Shown here piece by piece: positions 8,545-17,471 of a DNA stretch of 64,000 nt. The position numbers were made by a program, and so were the translations under genes. The stretch covers positions 1 through 64,000 of the forward strand of contig WBUN01000018.1 in NCBI GenBank assembly GCA_008933705.1, written 5' to 3'. Below the pieces are notes generated by a model. It searched no databases. It had not been told where the DNA came from and saw only the letters and a program-made list of their open reading frames with translations. Source of the stretch: Hyphomicrobiaceae bacterium (GTDB lineage: Bacteria; Pseudomonadota; Alphaproteobacteria; Rhizobiales; Hyphomicrobiaceae). Each line of letters begins with the position of its first letter. Within the stretch, counting starts at the first letter, position 1.

Positions 8545-9012
8545 TCAGATGCGAGCCTCCTCCAAGAAACCCAGTCTGGCACCTTCCCGTCGCACGTGCT
8601 GCTCCAGGGCCGCGTCCGGGAATGGAACGCTGCGCATGGTAAGGCGTGCATCCGAAACACGCTTCCCCTGGCTGAGGATATGCGCGTCCACGACGGCGTA
8701 GCCGGAACCGTCGTGCGTGCGCACCGCGTGCACCGTCAGATCCGCTCCCGGCCTCACGAAGGAGCGGAAATTGGCCTCCTTGGCACTGGCGAAGAACGGC
8801 ATCCGCGAGAAGCCGTCGAGCGCAAGCACAAGGTAGCCGGCGGCTTGCGCCATGGTCTCCAGAAGCAGGACACCCGGCATGAGCGGATGGCCAGGGAAAT
8901 GTCCCTCGAAGATTGGGCTCGTTTCGGGGACCTTTGCCGAGACAACGAGCGAAGAGCGCTCCTTGTTCAGTTCCACCACCCGATCGAGCATCTGGAAATA
9001 CTCGAGGCGCAT
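8545..9012 (-). CDS. FabZ/FabA-type 3-hydroxyacyl-ACP dehydratase
   Basis: 155 residues, the usual length for FabZ. The signature FEGHFPGHPLMPGVLLLE provides His38 and, 14 residues on, Glu52, the spacing of the FabZ His/Glu pair. It would remove water from 3-hydroxyacyl-ACP intermediates made by the ketosynthases and the ketoreductase. Nine bases follow the ACP stop and one base precedes the next gene, so it is embedded in the leftward operon. Housekeeping fabZ normally sits with lpxD/lpxA, so this copy is pathway-dedicated. Confidence 0.85.
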   Translation of the reverse strand: MRLEYFQMLDRVVELNKERSSLVVSAKVPETSPIFEGHFPGHPLMPGVLLLETMAQAAGYLVLALDGFSRMPFFASAKEANFRSFVRPGADLTVHAVRTHDGSGYAVVDAHILSQGKRVSDARLTMRSVPFPDAALEQHVRREGARLGFLEEARI

Positions 9013-9021
9013 CGGCTTGGG

Positions 9022-9300
9022 TCAGGCTGCCGTTGTACCGACGACCTCATCGATGTGCTGGCAGAGATTGCGCAGGACGAAATATTTGTCGCCGTCGTAT
9101 CCGCCCTTCACGTTCTGGAGCCAATCCTCTACAGGAAGTCTGATCCCGAACGTCTTATCAATCTCGAACGTGACGTCCAGAAACGCGAGGCTGTCGACCT
9201 CGAGGTCTTTCATCACGTGGCTATCGGGCGTGATCTTCTCGATCGGAACATCGCTCGTGGAAGAAATGATTCGGGCAACGGTTTCGAAAGTTGAAGCCAT
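9022..9300 (-). CDS. Acyl carrier protein (leftward operon)
   Basis: 92 residues from ATG 9300 (a start at 9330 adds an unlikely leader). The phosphopantetheine site is Ser37 in DLEVDSLAFLD. An insertion near WLQNVKGGYDGDKYF makes it somewhat longer than housekeeping AcpP. As first gene of the operon, followed by the dehydratase and the two KS pairs, it is the likely chain carrier. The FNR-type box at 9426-9439 and a TAGAAG hexamer (9403 down to 9398) form a plausible promoter. Confidence 0.85.
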   Translation of the reverse strand: MASTFETVARIISSTSDVPIEKITPDSHVMKDLEVDSLAFLDVTFEIDKTFGIRLPVEDWLQNVKGGYDGDKYFVLRNLCQHIDEVVGTTAA

Positions 9301-9425
9301 CCCTGCTGTCTCCCCGTTTGGAAGCACCAACGCACCACGCGAAAAGCAGCCCCCACGAGGGATAGGGCAGGGGCAACTCTCGCGCGGTGTCTTGCGGCTT
9401 CTAACAACGGTGACGGGGCCGCGGC

Positions 9426-9439
9426 TTGACCGAAGTCAA
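9426..9439. promoter_or_regulatory. FNR/DNR-type box TTGACCGAAGTCAA between divergent operons
   Basis: Perfect TTGAC-N4-GTCAA palindrome in the 212-bp gap between the two halves of the polyketide-like locus. A -10-like TATCCG starts 23 bp to the right (9462) and TAGAAG starts 23 bp to the left (9403, minus strand). Both match class II spacing, so one box could activate both operons. Confidence 0.65.
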
Positions 9440-9512
9440 ATGGATCACGCGTCCAATTGGATATCCGTCGCCCGTACATAGATGAAGCACGGGCCCGCGA
9501 AAAATCCCAACG

Positions 9513-10718
9513 ATGGATCGCCTATTGGAGCTCAAGCTCGGCCAGACCGAGACCCTGTCGCGCCGCATTACGGCTGAGGATGTTGCGGCATTTGCGCGCT
9601 TGTCCGGAGATCACAACGCGCTCCACGTCGATGAGGAGTTTGCCGCCCGCACAGAATTCGCACAGCGCGTTGTCCACGGCTTTCTGCACGCGAGCCTGCT
9701 TTCGACGCTCGTGGGCACCAAGCTCCCGGGACGTGGGGCGCTATACGTCTCGCAAAGCATCGAGTTCACGCGGCCGGTCTTCATCGGCGACACCGTTGAG
9801 GCGCGCGCAACGGTGCAGAAGATCGACGCCGACACCCGCCTGGTGACCTTGGGAACCGAGATCACCAAGGGGGACGGCACCTGCGTCCTCAAGGGCACCG
9901 CGCTGGTCAAGGTTCTGCGGCTTGCCGAAGAGGAGCCTCGTCGCGTTAACCGTCTGTCTCCTCCACCCGGGCGCCTGCTGGAGGGGCGTACGGCGCTCGT
10001 GACCGGCGCATCTCGCGGCATCGGCAGGGCCATTGCCCGTCGTTTCGCTGAGCAGGGCGCGACCGTGTTGGTCAACTACCACCGCAGCGCGTCGGCGGCG
10101 GAGTCCTTGGAGAAGGAGATCACAGACGCCGGCGGGGCCTGCCGGCTGGTCAGGGCAGATCTGACCAACCAGGATGAAGTGTGTCAGTTGGCCGCAAGCG
10201 CCACGGCAGGCGGTGATCTCGATATTCTGGTCCACAATGCAGGCCCGAGAATCAAGTCGGCGGCGTTCGCCGAGCTGGCATGGCAGGACCTCGCCGCGGC
10301 CTACGAGCAGATCGTGGGCAGCACGTTCCGTGTGACGCAAGCTTTGCTGCCCACGCTGAAGCGGAGCAGAGGCAAGATCATTACGATCCTGACGTCGGCG
10401 GCGCTGGGCAGGACATCCTTCAATTGGCTGCCGTATGTTGCGGCCAAGAGCGCCCTGCATGCGATGAGCAAGAACCTCGCCCAGGAATTCGGTCCGCAGG
10501 GCATTACCGTCAACATGATCTCTCCTTCGATGGTCGAAACCGATCTGGTGGCCAGCGTCCCGGATCGCGTGCGACAGGCCCTGATCTCGCGCACGCCCCT
10601 GCGTCGGCTGGCAACCGTCGAGGATGTGGCGAATGCCGCGCTCATGCTCGCTTCCCCCTATGCGTCCTTCATCACCGGCGACAATCTGCTGGTGACGGGC
10701 GGCGAAACGATGGTGTGA
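9513..10718 (+). CDS. Fused MaoC-type hydratase and FabG-like ketoreductase
   Basis: 401 residues. Residues 1-140 form a MaoC/R-hydratase hot dog (FARLSGDHNALHVDEEFA, VVHGFLHASLLST). After a Pro/Arg linker, residues 155-401 form a short-chain dehydrogenase: cofactor motif TGASRGIGRAIA, HNAG, and the active YVAAK. The protein would combine ketoreduction and dehydration of ACP- or CoA-bound intermediates. First gene of the rightward operon, ten bases before the FkbH-like gene. The cluster thus has two potential dehydratases, FabZ-type and MaoC-type. ATG 9513 is the only good start. Confidence 0.8.
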   Translation: MDRLLELKLGQTETLSRRITAEDVAAFARLSGDHNALHVDEEFAARTEFAQRVVHGFLHASLLSTLVGTKLPGRGALYVSQSIEFTRPVFIGDTVEARATVQKIDADTRLVTLGTEITKGDGTCVLKGTALVKVLRLAEEEPRRVNRLSPPPGRLLEGRTALVTGASRGIGRAIARRFAEQGATVLVNYHRSASAAESLEKEITDAGGACRLVRADLTNQDEVCQLAASATAGGDLDILVHNAGPRIKSAAFAELAWQDLAAAYEQIVGSTFRVTQALLPTLKRSRGKIITILTSAALGRTSFNWLPYVAAKSALHAMSKNLAQEFGPQGITVNMISPSMVETDLVASVPDRVRQALISRTPLRRLATVEDVANAALMLASPYASFITGDNLLVTGGETMV

Positions 10719-10728
10719 GGCGCGAGTC

Positions 10729-12954
10729 ATGACGCGATCATCCGCGAGGAGCGACAAGCACGGCCTGGGCATGATCGCAGAGCCGATTGCCTCTCCGCGC
10801 GGCGGCCTTTCCATCGATCAGATCGTCGACGCCGCAATTGACGACGCGCCGAGCGCTCTGCGTCGGCGCCTGGTCCTGCAGACGGTGGACTGGTCCGGCA
10901 TCCCTGCGCCCCGCGTCGCCGGCATGATTGCCAATCTCACCCGGCAGGGACTGGCGTTGCCGCGCTGGCTTGCGGGTGCCCTGCTGGTCGCGGGGCACGT
11001 GCTGCCAGCCGAGCTGGTGCAGACACCAGATCATCGCGTGCTCAACCAGCTCAATCGATATGCGGCCGACAAGGAAGGCGCCATCTCGGCTGCGGACATC
11101 GACCCCCTCGCCGCGCGCGAAAACATAGAGCCCGATATCGTTCGCGCGATTGTCACACGGCTTCGAGCCATGGGGGCCAGTGCAGATGCGTGTCGCCTTG
11201 CGCTCGCGCACTGGCGCGATGTCCCGCAGGCAATGCGGCCCATCCGGCCAGATCTTGCCGCGTATCTCGCAGCGTTGCCACCGCTGAAGATCAGCGTTGC
11301 AGGCTTCTCGACCACGGATCCATTGGCGGCGGATCTCAGCTCGGCCTTCGGGGCCCACGGCCGCAATGCGCTTGTCACGCAGTCAGACTTCGGCGGCGCC
11401 ATCACTGCCCTCTTGCAGCCCGATCCCGGAGCCGAGGCACATGTCGTGCTCATGGACCTCGACGGCTTCGCAGCCACGGATTGGCGGATCCCGGTATCGC
11501 AGATCGGCGACCTTATGCGCGAGCGGGCAGATATCCTGAGCAATGCGCTCGACGCATTTGCGGCCCGCACGTCCGCTCCGCTGCTGATCAATTGCCTGCC
11601 TGCGCCGTCGGCTCCGACTGCCGGCCTTCTCGATCGCCGGTACATCGCAGGACGTCGCCAGGCCGTCGAGCTTGTGAACGGGCGGCTGCTGGAGGCCGCT
11701 GACCGTCACGGCAACATCCTCGTCATGGATGCAGATCAGGCGCTCGGCGATATCCCCGCCGCGCGACACAGCGACCCCAAGCTCTGGTATTATGGGCGTG
11801 TTGCTTACTCCGCAGATGCAACCCGCGCCCTTGCCTGCGCATTTGCCGAGGCGTGGTCGCTGGCCATGCGCGGCCCGGCGAAGGTGCTAGCACTGGATCT
11901 GGACAACACGCTCTGGGGAGGGACGTACGGCGAGGACGGCTTGGAGGGGCTCGCCTGCGGCGAGGACTTTCCAGGAAACGCGTTCCGCGCCTTTCAGCAG
12001 GAGTGTTTGCGCCTCAAGCAGCAGGGTCTGCTGCTTGTTGCGCTGAGCAAGAACAATGCCGATGCCGTCACGGTTTTCGAGCGTCACCCAGGCATGGCGT
12101 TGAAGGCAAGCGATTTTGCAGCTTCCGCCATCAATTGGCAGCCGAAGCCGGAGAACATCCGACGGATTGCGGGCGAACTGAACCTCGGGCTCGACAGCTT
12201 CGTGTTCATTGATGACAGCCCGCATGAGCGGGAGGCCATGCGCCGTTTGGTGCCAGAGGTGGTCGTGCCGGAGCTGCCGGAGGATCCCGCGTCGCGCCCA
12301 CTCTGGCTGCGAGGTCTCAAGTGCACGTGGCCGGTGCGGCTGACCGAGGAGGATGCGCGGCGCTCAGAAATGTACGCTGCCGAGCGACAGGCCCGAGCGC
12401 TCAAGTCATCGGCCGCCACACGCGAGGACTACCTCGCTGGACTGGAGCAGCGGCTCATTGTCGAGACGGTCAACGCCGACACCTTGGGGCGCGTTGCGCA
12501 AATGCATCAGCGAACCAACCAGTTCAACCTCACCACCCTGCGCCTGACCGAGGCCGAGATCGGCGCGTACGTCCGCGATCCGAAGCACGGATTTGCGTTC
12601 CTCGGCCGGGTCGCCGACAAGTTCGGTGATCACGGGATCGTTGTTGCCGCGACGATCTCGGTCGAGGGTTCGCAAGCGCAGATCGACACATTTCTCATGA
12701 GCTGCCGGGTGATCGGTCGCGAGGTGGAGCGAGCGTTCCTGGGGACCCTGCTGACGTTTCTGGCAAAGCGCGGCATTGAGCGGGTCGTCGGGCGTTTTGC
12801 GGCGACCGCCAAGAACGGACTGGTGCGGGACTTCTACGCTGCCAATGGATTTGCGCGCGTGGACGGCACAGAGGAAGAGTCTTCGTGGGCGTTCGACCTG
12901 CGCGTGCAAACGCCGCCGCGCGCCGAATTCGTTTCCGTGCAACTGGAGGCCTGA
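10729..12954 (+). CDS. FkbH-like HAD-IIIC protein with SGNH-like and GNAT-like domains
   Basis: 741 residues. Roughly 180-370 resembles the SGNH-like N-terminal region of large FkbH-like proteins. At about residue 388 begins the HAD motif LDLDNTLWGG, continued by SKNN and FIDDSPHERE, giving the HAD-IIIC (FkbH) fold. The C-terminal third looks like a GNAT fold (MSCRVIGREVERAFL, VVGRFAATAKNGLVRDFY). In polyketide pathways FkbH-type enzymes load a glyceryl unit from 1,3-bisphosphoglycerate onto an ACP, and the ACP gene that follows by no gap at all is the obvious partner. A glyceryl-type or otherwise unusual starter or extender is therefore inferred; the substrate is unproven. Confidence 0.8.
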   Translation: MTRSSARSDKHGLGMIAEPIASPRGGLSIDQIVDAAIDDAPSALRRRLVLQTVDWSGIPAPRVAGMIANLTRQGLALPRWLAGALLVAGHVLPAELVQTPDHRVLNQLNRYAADKEGAISAADIDPLAARENIEPDIVRAIVTRLRAMGASADACRLALAHWRDVPQAMRPIRPDLAAYLAALPPLKISVAGFSTTDPLAADLSSAFGAHGRNALVTQSDFGGAITALLQPDPGAEAHVVLMDLDGFAATDWRIPVSQIGDLMRERADILSNALDAFAARTSAPLLINCLPAPSAPTAGLLDRRYIAGRRQAVELVNGRLLEAADRHGNILVMDADQALGDIPAARHSDPKLWYYGRVAYSADATRALACAFAEAWSLAMRGPAKVLALDLDNTLWGGTYGEDGLEGLACGEDFPGNAFRAFQQECLRLKQQGLLLVALSKNNADAVTVFERHPGMALKASDFAASAINWQPKPENIRRIAGELNLGLDSFVFIDDSPHEREAMRRLVPEVVVPELPEDPASRPLWLRGLKCTWPVRLTEEDARRSEMYAAERQARALKSSAATREDYLAGLEQRLIVETVNADTLGRVAQMHQRTNQFNLTTLRLTEAEIGAYVRDPKHGFAFLGRVADKFGDHGIVVAATISVEGSQAQIDTFLMSCRVIGREVERAFLGTLLTFLAKRGIERVVGRFAATAKNGLVRDFYAANGFARVDGTEEESSWAFDLRVQTPPRAEFVSVQLEA

Positions 12955-13209
12955 ATGGACGCGCCCACACCCGCGGTGCAAGTCGGCTACCCTGAGCTTG
13001 TCGATATCTTCGACGATGTGTTCCAGTACGCTGGGCCGCTCTCGCACGACACATCGCCGGACCAGGTTCCCCGCTGGGACTCTCTTCAGCACATCGCGCT
13101 GGTGCGCGCGATCGAGACGACGTTCAGCATCGGTCTCTCCATGGATGAGATGATGGAGATCCGCTCTGTCGGAGACATCGAGGCCATCTTGCGGCGACAC
13201 GGCGTGTGA
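12955..13209 (+). CDS. Acyl carrier protein (rightward operon)
   Basis: 84 residues, starting immediately after the FkbH-like stop codon. The prosthetic-group site is Ser43 in PRWDSLQHIALV, typical of stand-alone ACPs paired with FkbH-like proteins. It differs clearly from the ACP at 9022-9300, so the locus has two carriers, perhaps one for starter loading and one for chain growth. It ends convergent with ubiV. Confidence 0.85.
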   Translation: MDAPTPAVQVGYPELVDIFDDVFQYAGPLSHDTSPDQVPRWDSLQHIALVRAIETTFSIGLSMDEMMEIRSVGDIEAILRRHGV

Positions 13210-13276
13210 GCCGGCGCGCTCCCGGAGACCCTCGGCATGTACCGCACCCGCCCGATCGCCGGTTCGGCCCGCCGCG

Positions 13277-14167
13277 CTAGACGCAAGCTGCTCCGGCGGT
13301 TCCGTGCACAAAGCCGTTCGAGAAGGGCGCGCCGGTCTTAAGCTCGCTCAACTGGTGCATGGCCTCGTCGGCGCCAAGCTTTCCTGCCAGGACCGAGCGA
13401 AAGGTCGTGGCTACCGCGACCATGTCGCAGCTGTGAGGGGACAGCCGGAATGAGGCAACGCCCGTTCGCGCGAGGTCGACGACGTCGTCGATGACATTGC
13501 AGTAGGTATGTGACAGCGTCTGCACGCCATTGATGGCGAGGAAGCCCTGGGCATCCAGCGTTTCAACGGTCAAGCCGTCCGCGTCTCGTTCGCAGACGAA
13601 CTGGCAGGAGTCTTTCGTCAGGTTGTGGACGCGCGCATGATAGCAACGCGCCGAAATGGCGAGCGGGACGCGGCCGAAGGCCCAAACCTCTATGGTTGCT
13701 CGGCGGCTTGCGGCGGCGATGGCAGCGATGGATGGTCTGGATAGCTCCGGGGGCAAAGCGATCGCACAAGCTCCCAGCGCGGCTAGGTATTCGACCGTGG
13801 CCTCGTTGTAGACATTGAGGAGCGGCCCGACATGGAATGGGCGGCCCCGCACCAACGCAATCTGAGAGACATCATTGATCTCCAGCGTCCGTCCGCTGCT
13901 CGCGAGGCCGGCTGTGTACTTCATCTCGCGATCGAGAGTCGGCAGCGCGAGCGTGCTCAGAACAACCTCTTTGCCACCACTCTCCAATCGGTCGATGATG
14001 GACGGGAGGCTGTCTTGCACGAACGGGGTGCGCTTGGAGCAGACCACTTCGCCGAGGCACACGCGGTCGACAGGCGCCTCGTCAGCTATGCGGTAGTAGA
14101 AGTCCCTGTATCGCTCCGCAGGCCAGTTGAAGAGGAGCGGACCCAGGGTCAGACGTGCATCCGTCAC
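13277..14167 (-). CDS. ubiV: UbiV, O2-independent ubiquinone hydroxylation protein (U32 family)
   Basis: 296 residues. The GTG at 14167 with AGGAGG just upstream is preferred over the longer frame to 14299. U32-family fold with Cys ligands for one [4Fe-4S] cluster: VCLGEVVCSKR near the start and ARCYHARVHNLTKDSCQFVC in the middle. UbiU and UbiV form a complex that hydroxylates the ubiquinone ring without O2, using prephenate as oxygen donor in E. coli. Last gene of ubiT-ubiU-ubiV, which lets the cell make ubiquinone for anaerobic respiration. Confidence 0.88.
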   Translation of the reverse strand: MTDARLTLGPLLFNWPAERYRDFYYRIADEAPVDRVCLGEVVCSKRTPFVQDSLPSIIDRLESGGKEVVLSTLALPTLDREMKYTAGLASSGRTLEINDVSQIALVRGRPFHVGPLLNVYNEATVEYLAALGACAIALPPELSRPSIAAIAAASRRATIEVWAFGRVPLAISARCYHARVHNLTKDSCQFVCERDADGLTVETLDAQGFLAINGVQTLSHTYCNVIDDVVDLARTGVASFRLSPHSCDMVAVATTFRSVLAGKLGADEAMHQLSELKTGAPFSNGFVHGTAGAACV

Positions 14168-14186
14168 GGTTCCTCCTTGTCGCGCT

Positions 14187-15188
14187 TCATCGCCACGTCT
14201 TGAGATAGGCGCCGCAGGTTGCGCGTTGCCCTTCGGTAAACTCACCGAGCTGCCCGTCCTGGATGGGCTCACCGCGTTTGAGCGCGTCGACGGCCGCACG
14301 AAAAGCGCTCACCACCGCCTTGGTGTACGCGCGACTGCGCTGGCGGCCTTCGATCTTGAGCGCCTTGACGCCTGCATCCCGCAATTCAGGCAAGATCCGC
14401 CGTGCATCCAGGCTTGCCGGCTCCTCGAACAGATAGCCCGCACCGAAAGCTGTCTGGAATCGGCCCTTGCACAAGGTCGGGTAGGCGACGGGAGCATCGC
14501 GAGGCACGCGATTGATGGTGAAGCCGCCGAGGCGGGAAACGAGCTCTCCTCCCTGCTCGCGATAGACCACGTGGCTCGCCGGGGAGCAGACGCCGTGCAT
14601 GTTGGGGGATTTGCCCGTCGCATAGGACGAAAGCGAGCACCGCCCTTCCGCCATGACGCACAGTCCGCCGAATGCAAATACCTCGGTCTCGCAGGGGATT
14701 GCGGCATTGACTTGCGCGATCTCGGCAACGCTCAGGACTCTCGGCAGCACAACGCGCTTGACGCCGAACGCGTCGACATAGAAGCGAATGGACTCGGCGC
14801 TTGCCGCCGCAGCTTGCACGGACAGGTGAAGGCGCAGATCGGGATGTCGCTGGGCGGCATAGGCGAGAAGGCCGATGTCTGCCAGGATCACGGCGTCGGT
14901 GCCCATTGCTGCAGCATCGTCGAGCGCTCGATGCCAGGGCGTCAGGTCTCCCGCGCGCGGGAAGGTATTGATCGCGATCAGAACCTTCGCTCCGTGCCGG
15001 TGCGCGAATTCTATGCCGTTGCGCATCTCGGCGCGGTCGAAATTCAGCCCCGGGAAGTTGCGTGCGTTGGTCTCGTCACGGAAGCCGCAATAGACGCAGT
15101 CTGCTCCAGCTTCCACGGCCGTGCGCAAGGCCGCCGGCGTTCCGGCCGGACAGACGATTTCCAACGATGCGCCTGCTTCGGGAGGCAC
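14187..15188 (-). CDS. ubiU: UbiU, O2-independent ubiquinone hydroxylation protein (U32 family)
   Basis: 333 residues from a GTG at 15188 whose G is also the last base of the ubiT stop (TAGTG), indicating coupling; the frame stays open to 15266. Four Cys ligands are in place: GGLCVMAEGRCSLSS, MHGVCSPASH and YPTLCKGRF, the U32 pattern that holds a [4Fe-4S] cluster. Partner of UbiV, 19 bases downstream. Its identity is secured by the trio order. Confidence 0.88.
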   Translation of the reverse strand: MPPEAGASLEIVCPAGTPAALRTAVEAGADCVYCGFRDETNARNFPGLNFDRAEMRNGIEFAHRHGAKVLIAINTFPRAGDLTPWHRALDDAAAMGTDAVILADIGLLAYAAQRHPDLRLHLSVQAAAASAESIRFYVDAFGVKRVVLPRVLSVAEIAQVNAAIPCETEVFAFGGLCVMAEGRCSLSSYATGKSPNMHGVCSPASHVVYREQGGELVSRLGGFTINRVPRDAPVAYPTLCKGRFQTAFGAGYLFEEPASLDARRILPELRDAGVKALKIEGRQRSRAYTKAVVSAFRAAVDALKRGEPIQDGQLGEFTEGQRATCGAYLKTWR

Positions 15189-15739
15189 TACCCAGCCCTC
15201 TGACCAAGACCGTTGGGAAGACCTGCAACCCGTGCGGCCACGTTCATCGCTCCTGCGGCCGCCCACTCAGCGAGCGCCGAAAATGGTCCCGCGAGCTGGG
15301 CAGCTTCGTGCACGAGGTCGAGCTCCGCATCATCGATCGCGTTGCGCAGCGCCAAGACCGCCTCCATGTCGCCTTCGACCACGATGTCGCGCGAGAAGAA
15401 ACGCGCATCGCCATCATGGCGTCCATCGACGAGGTCCATCAGCGAGACGAGGTTGCCTGCGATGCGCGCGTCGATCTTGCTTGCATCCAGCCGGCGCACG
15501 ACGGAGAGGAGAACCGCGCCCTCGACGATTTCGATCACGATGGCAAACGGCAGGTCCAGCAGGTCGATGCCGAACCGCTTGGCACCTTCCCGCCCGAGCC
15601 GGTCGAGCAAGCCAGGGTGGCGCGCAAGTATGCTGGCGGTCAGCTGGCGCAAGGCGATCTCGAGCGGCAACAGCGGCAAGGGCCGCAGCGCAAGCGAGAG
15701 GTATTCCGGCACTCGAAAAGCGGAGAATGAGGTGGTCAC
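15188..15739 (-). CDS. ubiT: UbiT, SCP2-domain lipid-binding accessory protein for anaerobic ubiquinone synthesis
   Basis: 183 residues from GTG 15739. An ATG at 15787 opens the same frame, but it lies only four bases from the FNR box at 15791-15804 and upstream of the predicted transcription start, because a TAATAG -10 hexamer runs from 15768 to 15763 at the class II distance. The downstream GTG, with a GGAGG about ten bases before it, is therefore the likelier start. The SCP2-type fold (FAIVIEIVEGAVLLSV, FSRDIVVEGDMEAVLAL) binds the hydrophobic quinone precursor. Confidence 0.8.
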   Translation of the reverse strand: MTTSFSAFRVPEYLSLALRPLPLLPLEIALRQLTASILARHPGLLDRLGREGAKRFGIDLLDLPFAIVIEIVEGAVLLSVVRRLDASKIDARIAGNLVSLMDLVDGRHDGDARFFSRDIVVEGDMEAVLALRNAIDDAELDLVHEAAQLAGPFSALAEWAAAGAMNVAARVAGLPNGLGQRAG

Positions 15740-15790
15740 GGGCTCGCTGCCTCCACCCGCTCCTATTACGAGCTGCTGACACGCCATCGC

Positions 15791-15804
15791 TTGATCGAGA
15801 TCAA
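15791..15804. promoter_or_regulatory. FNR-type box TTGATCGAGATCAA between ubiTUV and ubiD
   Basis: Perfect match to the FNR/FixK consensus TTGAT-N4-ATCAA. Leftward, TAATAG begins 23 bp away (15768, minus strand); rightward, CAGTAT begins 22 bp away (15826). Both directions fit class II activation, so one site may switch on ubiTUV and ubiD together. Confidence 0.75.
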
Positions 15805-15873
15805 GGCGAACCCGTCAATCCTGGTCAGTATTGCCAAACACGCCGACGGTGGAGCCTGATCGACATTCGCGAC

Positions 15874-17382
15874 TTGCCGCGATTCCGCGATTTGCGCGCA
15901 TTCCTGAGCCATCTCGAACAGAGCGGCCATATCAAGCACGTCGTCGAGCCTGTCTCCAGCGTGCTCGAGATAACGGAAATCCATCGCCGCGTTCTGGCGC
16001 GTGGTGGGCCGGCGCTGCTCTTCCAGAATGTCAGGAAGGCCAATGCCGATCACGCTGAGATGCCGGTGCTGGCGAACCTTTTCGGCACGGCCGAGCGTAT
16101 TGCCTGGGGCTTGGGCGTTGAGCGCACAAATCTGTCCGCTCTGGGCGAGATGCTGGCCCGCCTGAAAGATCCTGAGCCTGTCGATGGACTCCGCGACGCC
16201 CTGGCGAATTGGCCTCTCGTCAAGGCGGCGCTTTCCACGCGTCCGGCCATCGTCGGCCGGGCGCAGGTTCAGGAAGTCGTTGCCACTGGTTCAGGCATGG
16301 ACCTCTATCGCCTCCCCGTGCAGACCTGCTGGCCCGGCGAGCCGGCTCCCCTCATCACATGGCCGCTGGTCATTACGCGCCCCCCTGATGCCGAGGCGAC
16401 CTCCCGGTATAACATCGGGGTGTATCGCATGCAGTTGCTCGACCGCGATCGGGCGATCGTGCGTTGGCTTGCGCACCGGGGTGGCGCCGGCCACCATCGC
16501 TTGTGGGCGGCTCGAAATGTCGACATGCCGATCGCCGTTGTGATCGGGGCCGATCCGGCAACGATGCTGTCTGCGGTGCTGCCGCTGCCGGAGGGGATTT
16601 CCGAGCTCAGCTTCTCAGGTGTGCTGCGCGGCGAGAGGCCGCGGGTGGCCCGATGCATCACTCAGCCGCTGGTCGTTCCCGCCGACGCCGAGATCGTCAT
16701 CGAAGGCGTTGTCTCGGCCCACGAGACCGCGCCGGAAGGGCCGTTCGGAGATCACACCGGATATTTCAACGCTGTTGAAAGCTTTCCCGTCATGCGGGTG
16801 ACCGCCATCACATGCAGGCAGGCTCCGATATACGCTTCGACATACACGGGGCGCCCGCCCGATGAGCCGTCGGTTATCGGCGAGGTGCTGAACGAGCTGT
16901 TCGTGCCGATCCTTCGCCGCCAGCTCCCCGAGGTCGTCGATTGCTGGTTTCCCCCGGCAGCCTGCTCCTACCGGATGGCCGTGGTGTCGATCCGAAAGGG
17001 TTATCCGGGCCACGCCAGGCGCGTGATGGCCGCGCTGTGGGGCATGATTGCCCAGTTCAGCTATACGAAGCTCATGATTGTGGTCGATGCCGATGTGAAC
17101 GCGCGCAATTGGGCGGATGTGGCGTGGGCCGTGTCCACACGAATGGATCCGTCGCGCGATCTCATGGTCCTCGAACGCACGCCGATCGATTATCTCGACT
17201 TCGCGTCTCCCGAGCCAGGGCTCGGCGGCAAGCTTGGAATCGATGCGACGAACAAGATCGGCGCAGAGACCACGCGGGAATGGGGGCGCGTGATGGCGAT
17301 GGATAAGCGCGTGATCGAGCGGATCGACAGCATATGGTCCCGCCTCGGCTTGGCCGACGCCGGCGATACGCATGCCGGCTGA
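15874..17382 (+). CDS. ubiD: UbiD, 3-polyprenyl-4-hydroxybenzoate decarboxylase
   Basis: About 502 residues. The frame is open from 15121, but homology begins at LPRFRDLRAFLSHLEQSG, and the predicted -10 at 15826-15831 places transcription start near 15838. The start is therefore non-ATG, probably TTG 15874 (CTG 15856 is possible). Prenyl-FMN binding and catalytic regions are conserved: RYNIGVYRMQLLDRDRAIVR, EGPFGDHTGYFNAVESFP, STYTGRPPDEPSV and TPIDYLDFASP. It decarboxylates the prenylated 4-hydroxybenzoate in ubiquinone synthesis. No ubiX is seen nearby. The shared FNR box with ubiTUV suggests this is an anaerobically induced copy. Confidence 0.85.
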   Translation: MPRFRDLRAFLSHLEQSGHIKHVVEPVSSVLEITEIHRRVLARGGPALLFQNVRKANADHAEMPVLANLFGTAERIAWGLGVERTNLSALGEMLARLKDPEPVDGLRDALANWPLVKAALSTRPAIVGRAQVQEVVATGSGMDLYRLPVQTCWPGEPAPLITWPLVITRPPDAEATSRYNIGVYRMQLLDRDRAIVRWLAHRGGAGHHRLWAARNVDMPIAVVIGADPATMLSAVLPLPEGISELSFSGVLRGERPRVARCITQPLVVPADAEIVIEGVVSAHETAPEGPFGDHTGYFNAVESFPVMRVTAITCRQAPIYASTYTGRPPDEPSVIGEVLNELFVPILRRQLPEVVDCWFPPAACSYRMAVVSIRKGYPGHARRVMAALWGMIAQFSYTKLMIVVDADVNARNWADVAWAVSTRMDPSRDLMVLERTPIDYLDFASPEPGLGGKLGIDATNKIGAETTREWGRVMAMDKRVIERIDSIWSRLGLADAGDTHAG

Positions 17383-17471
17383 ATGGGATTGGCATCGCTG
17401 AATGCCTTGCCCGGGGCGTGGCCGGACAGCGCAAGCGCTGGCGACGTCCCGTTCGCAACGGACTTCGCGCG

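Noticed and set aside
15121..15855. N-terminal extension of ubiD
   Set aside because: Low-complexity, antisense to ubiT and upstream of the predicted promoter; UbiD homology begins only near 15874.
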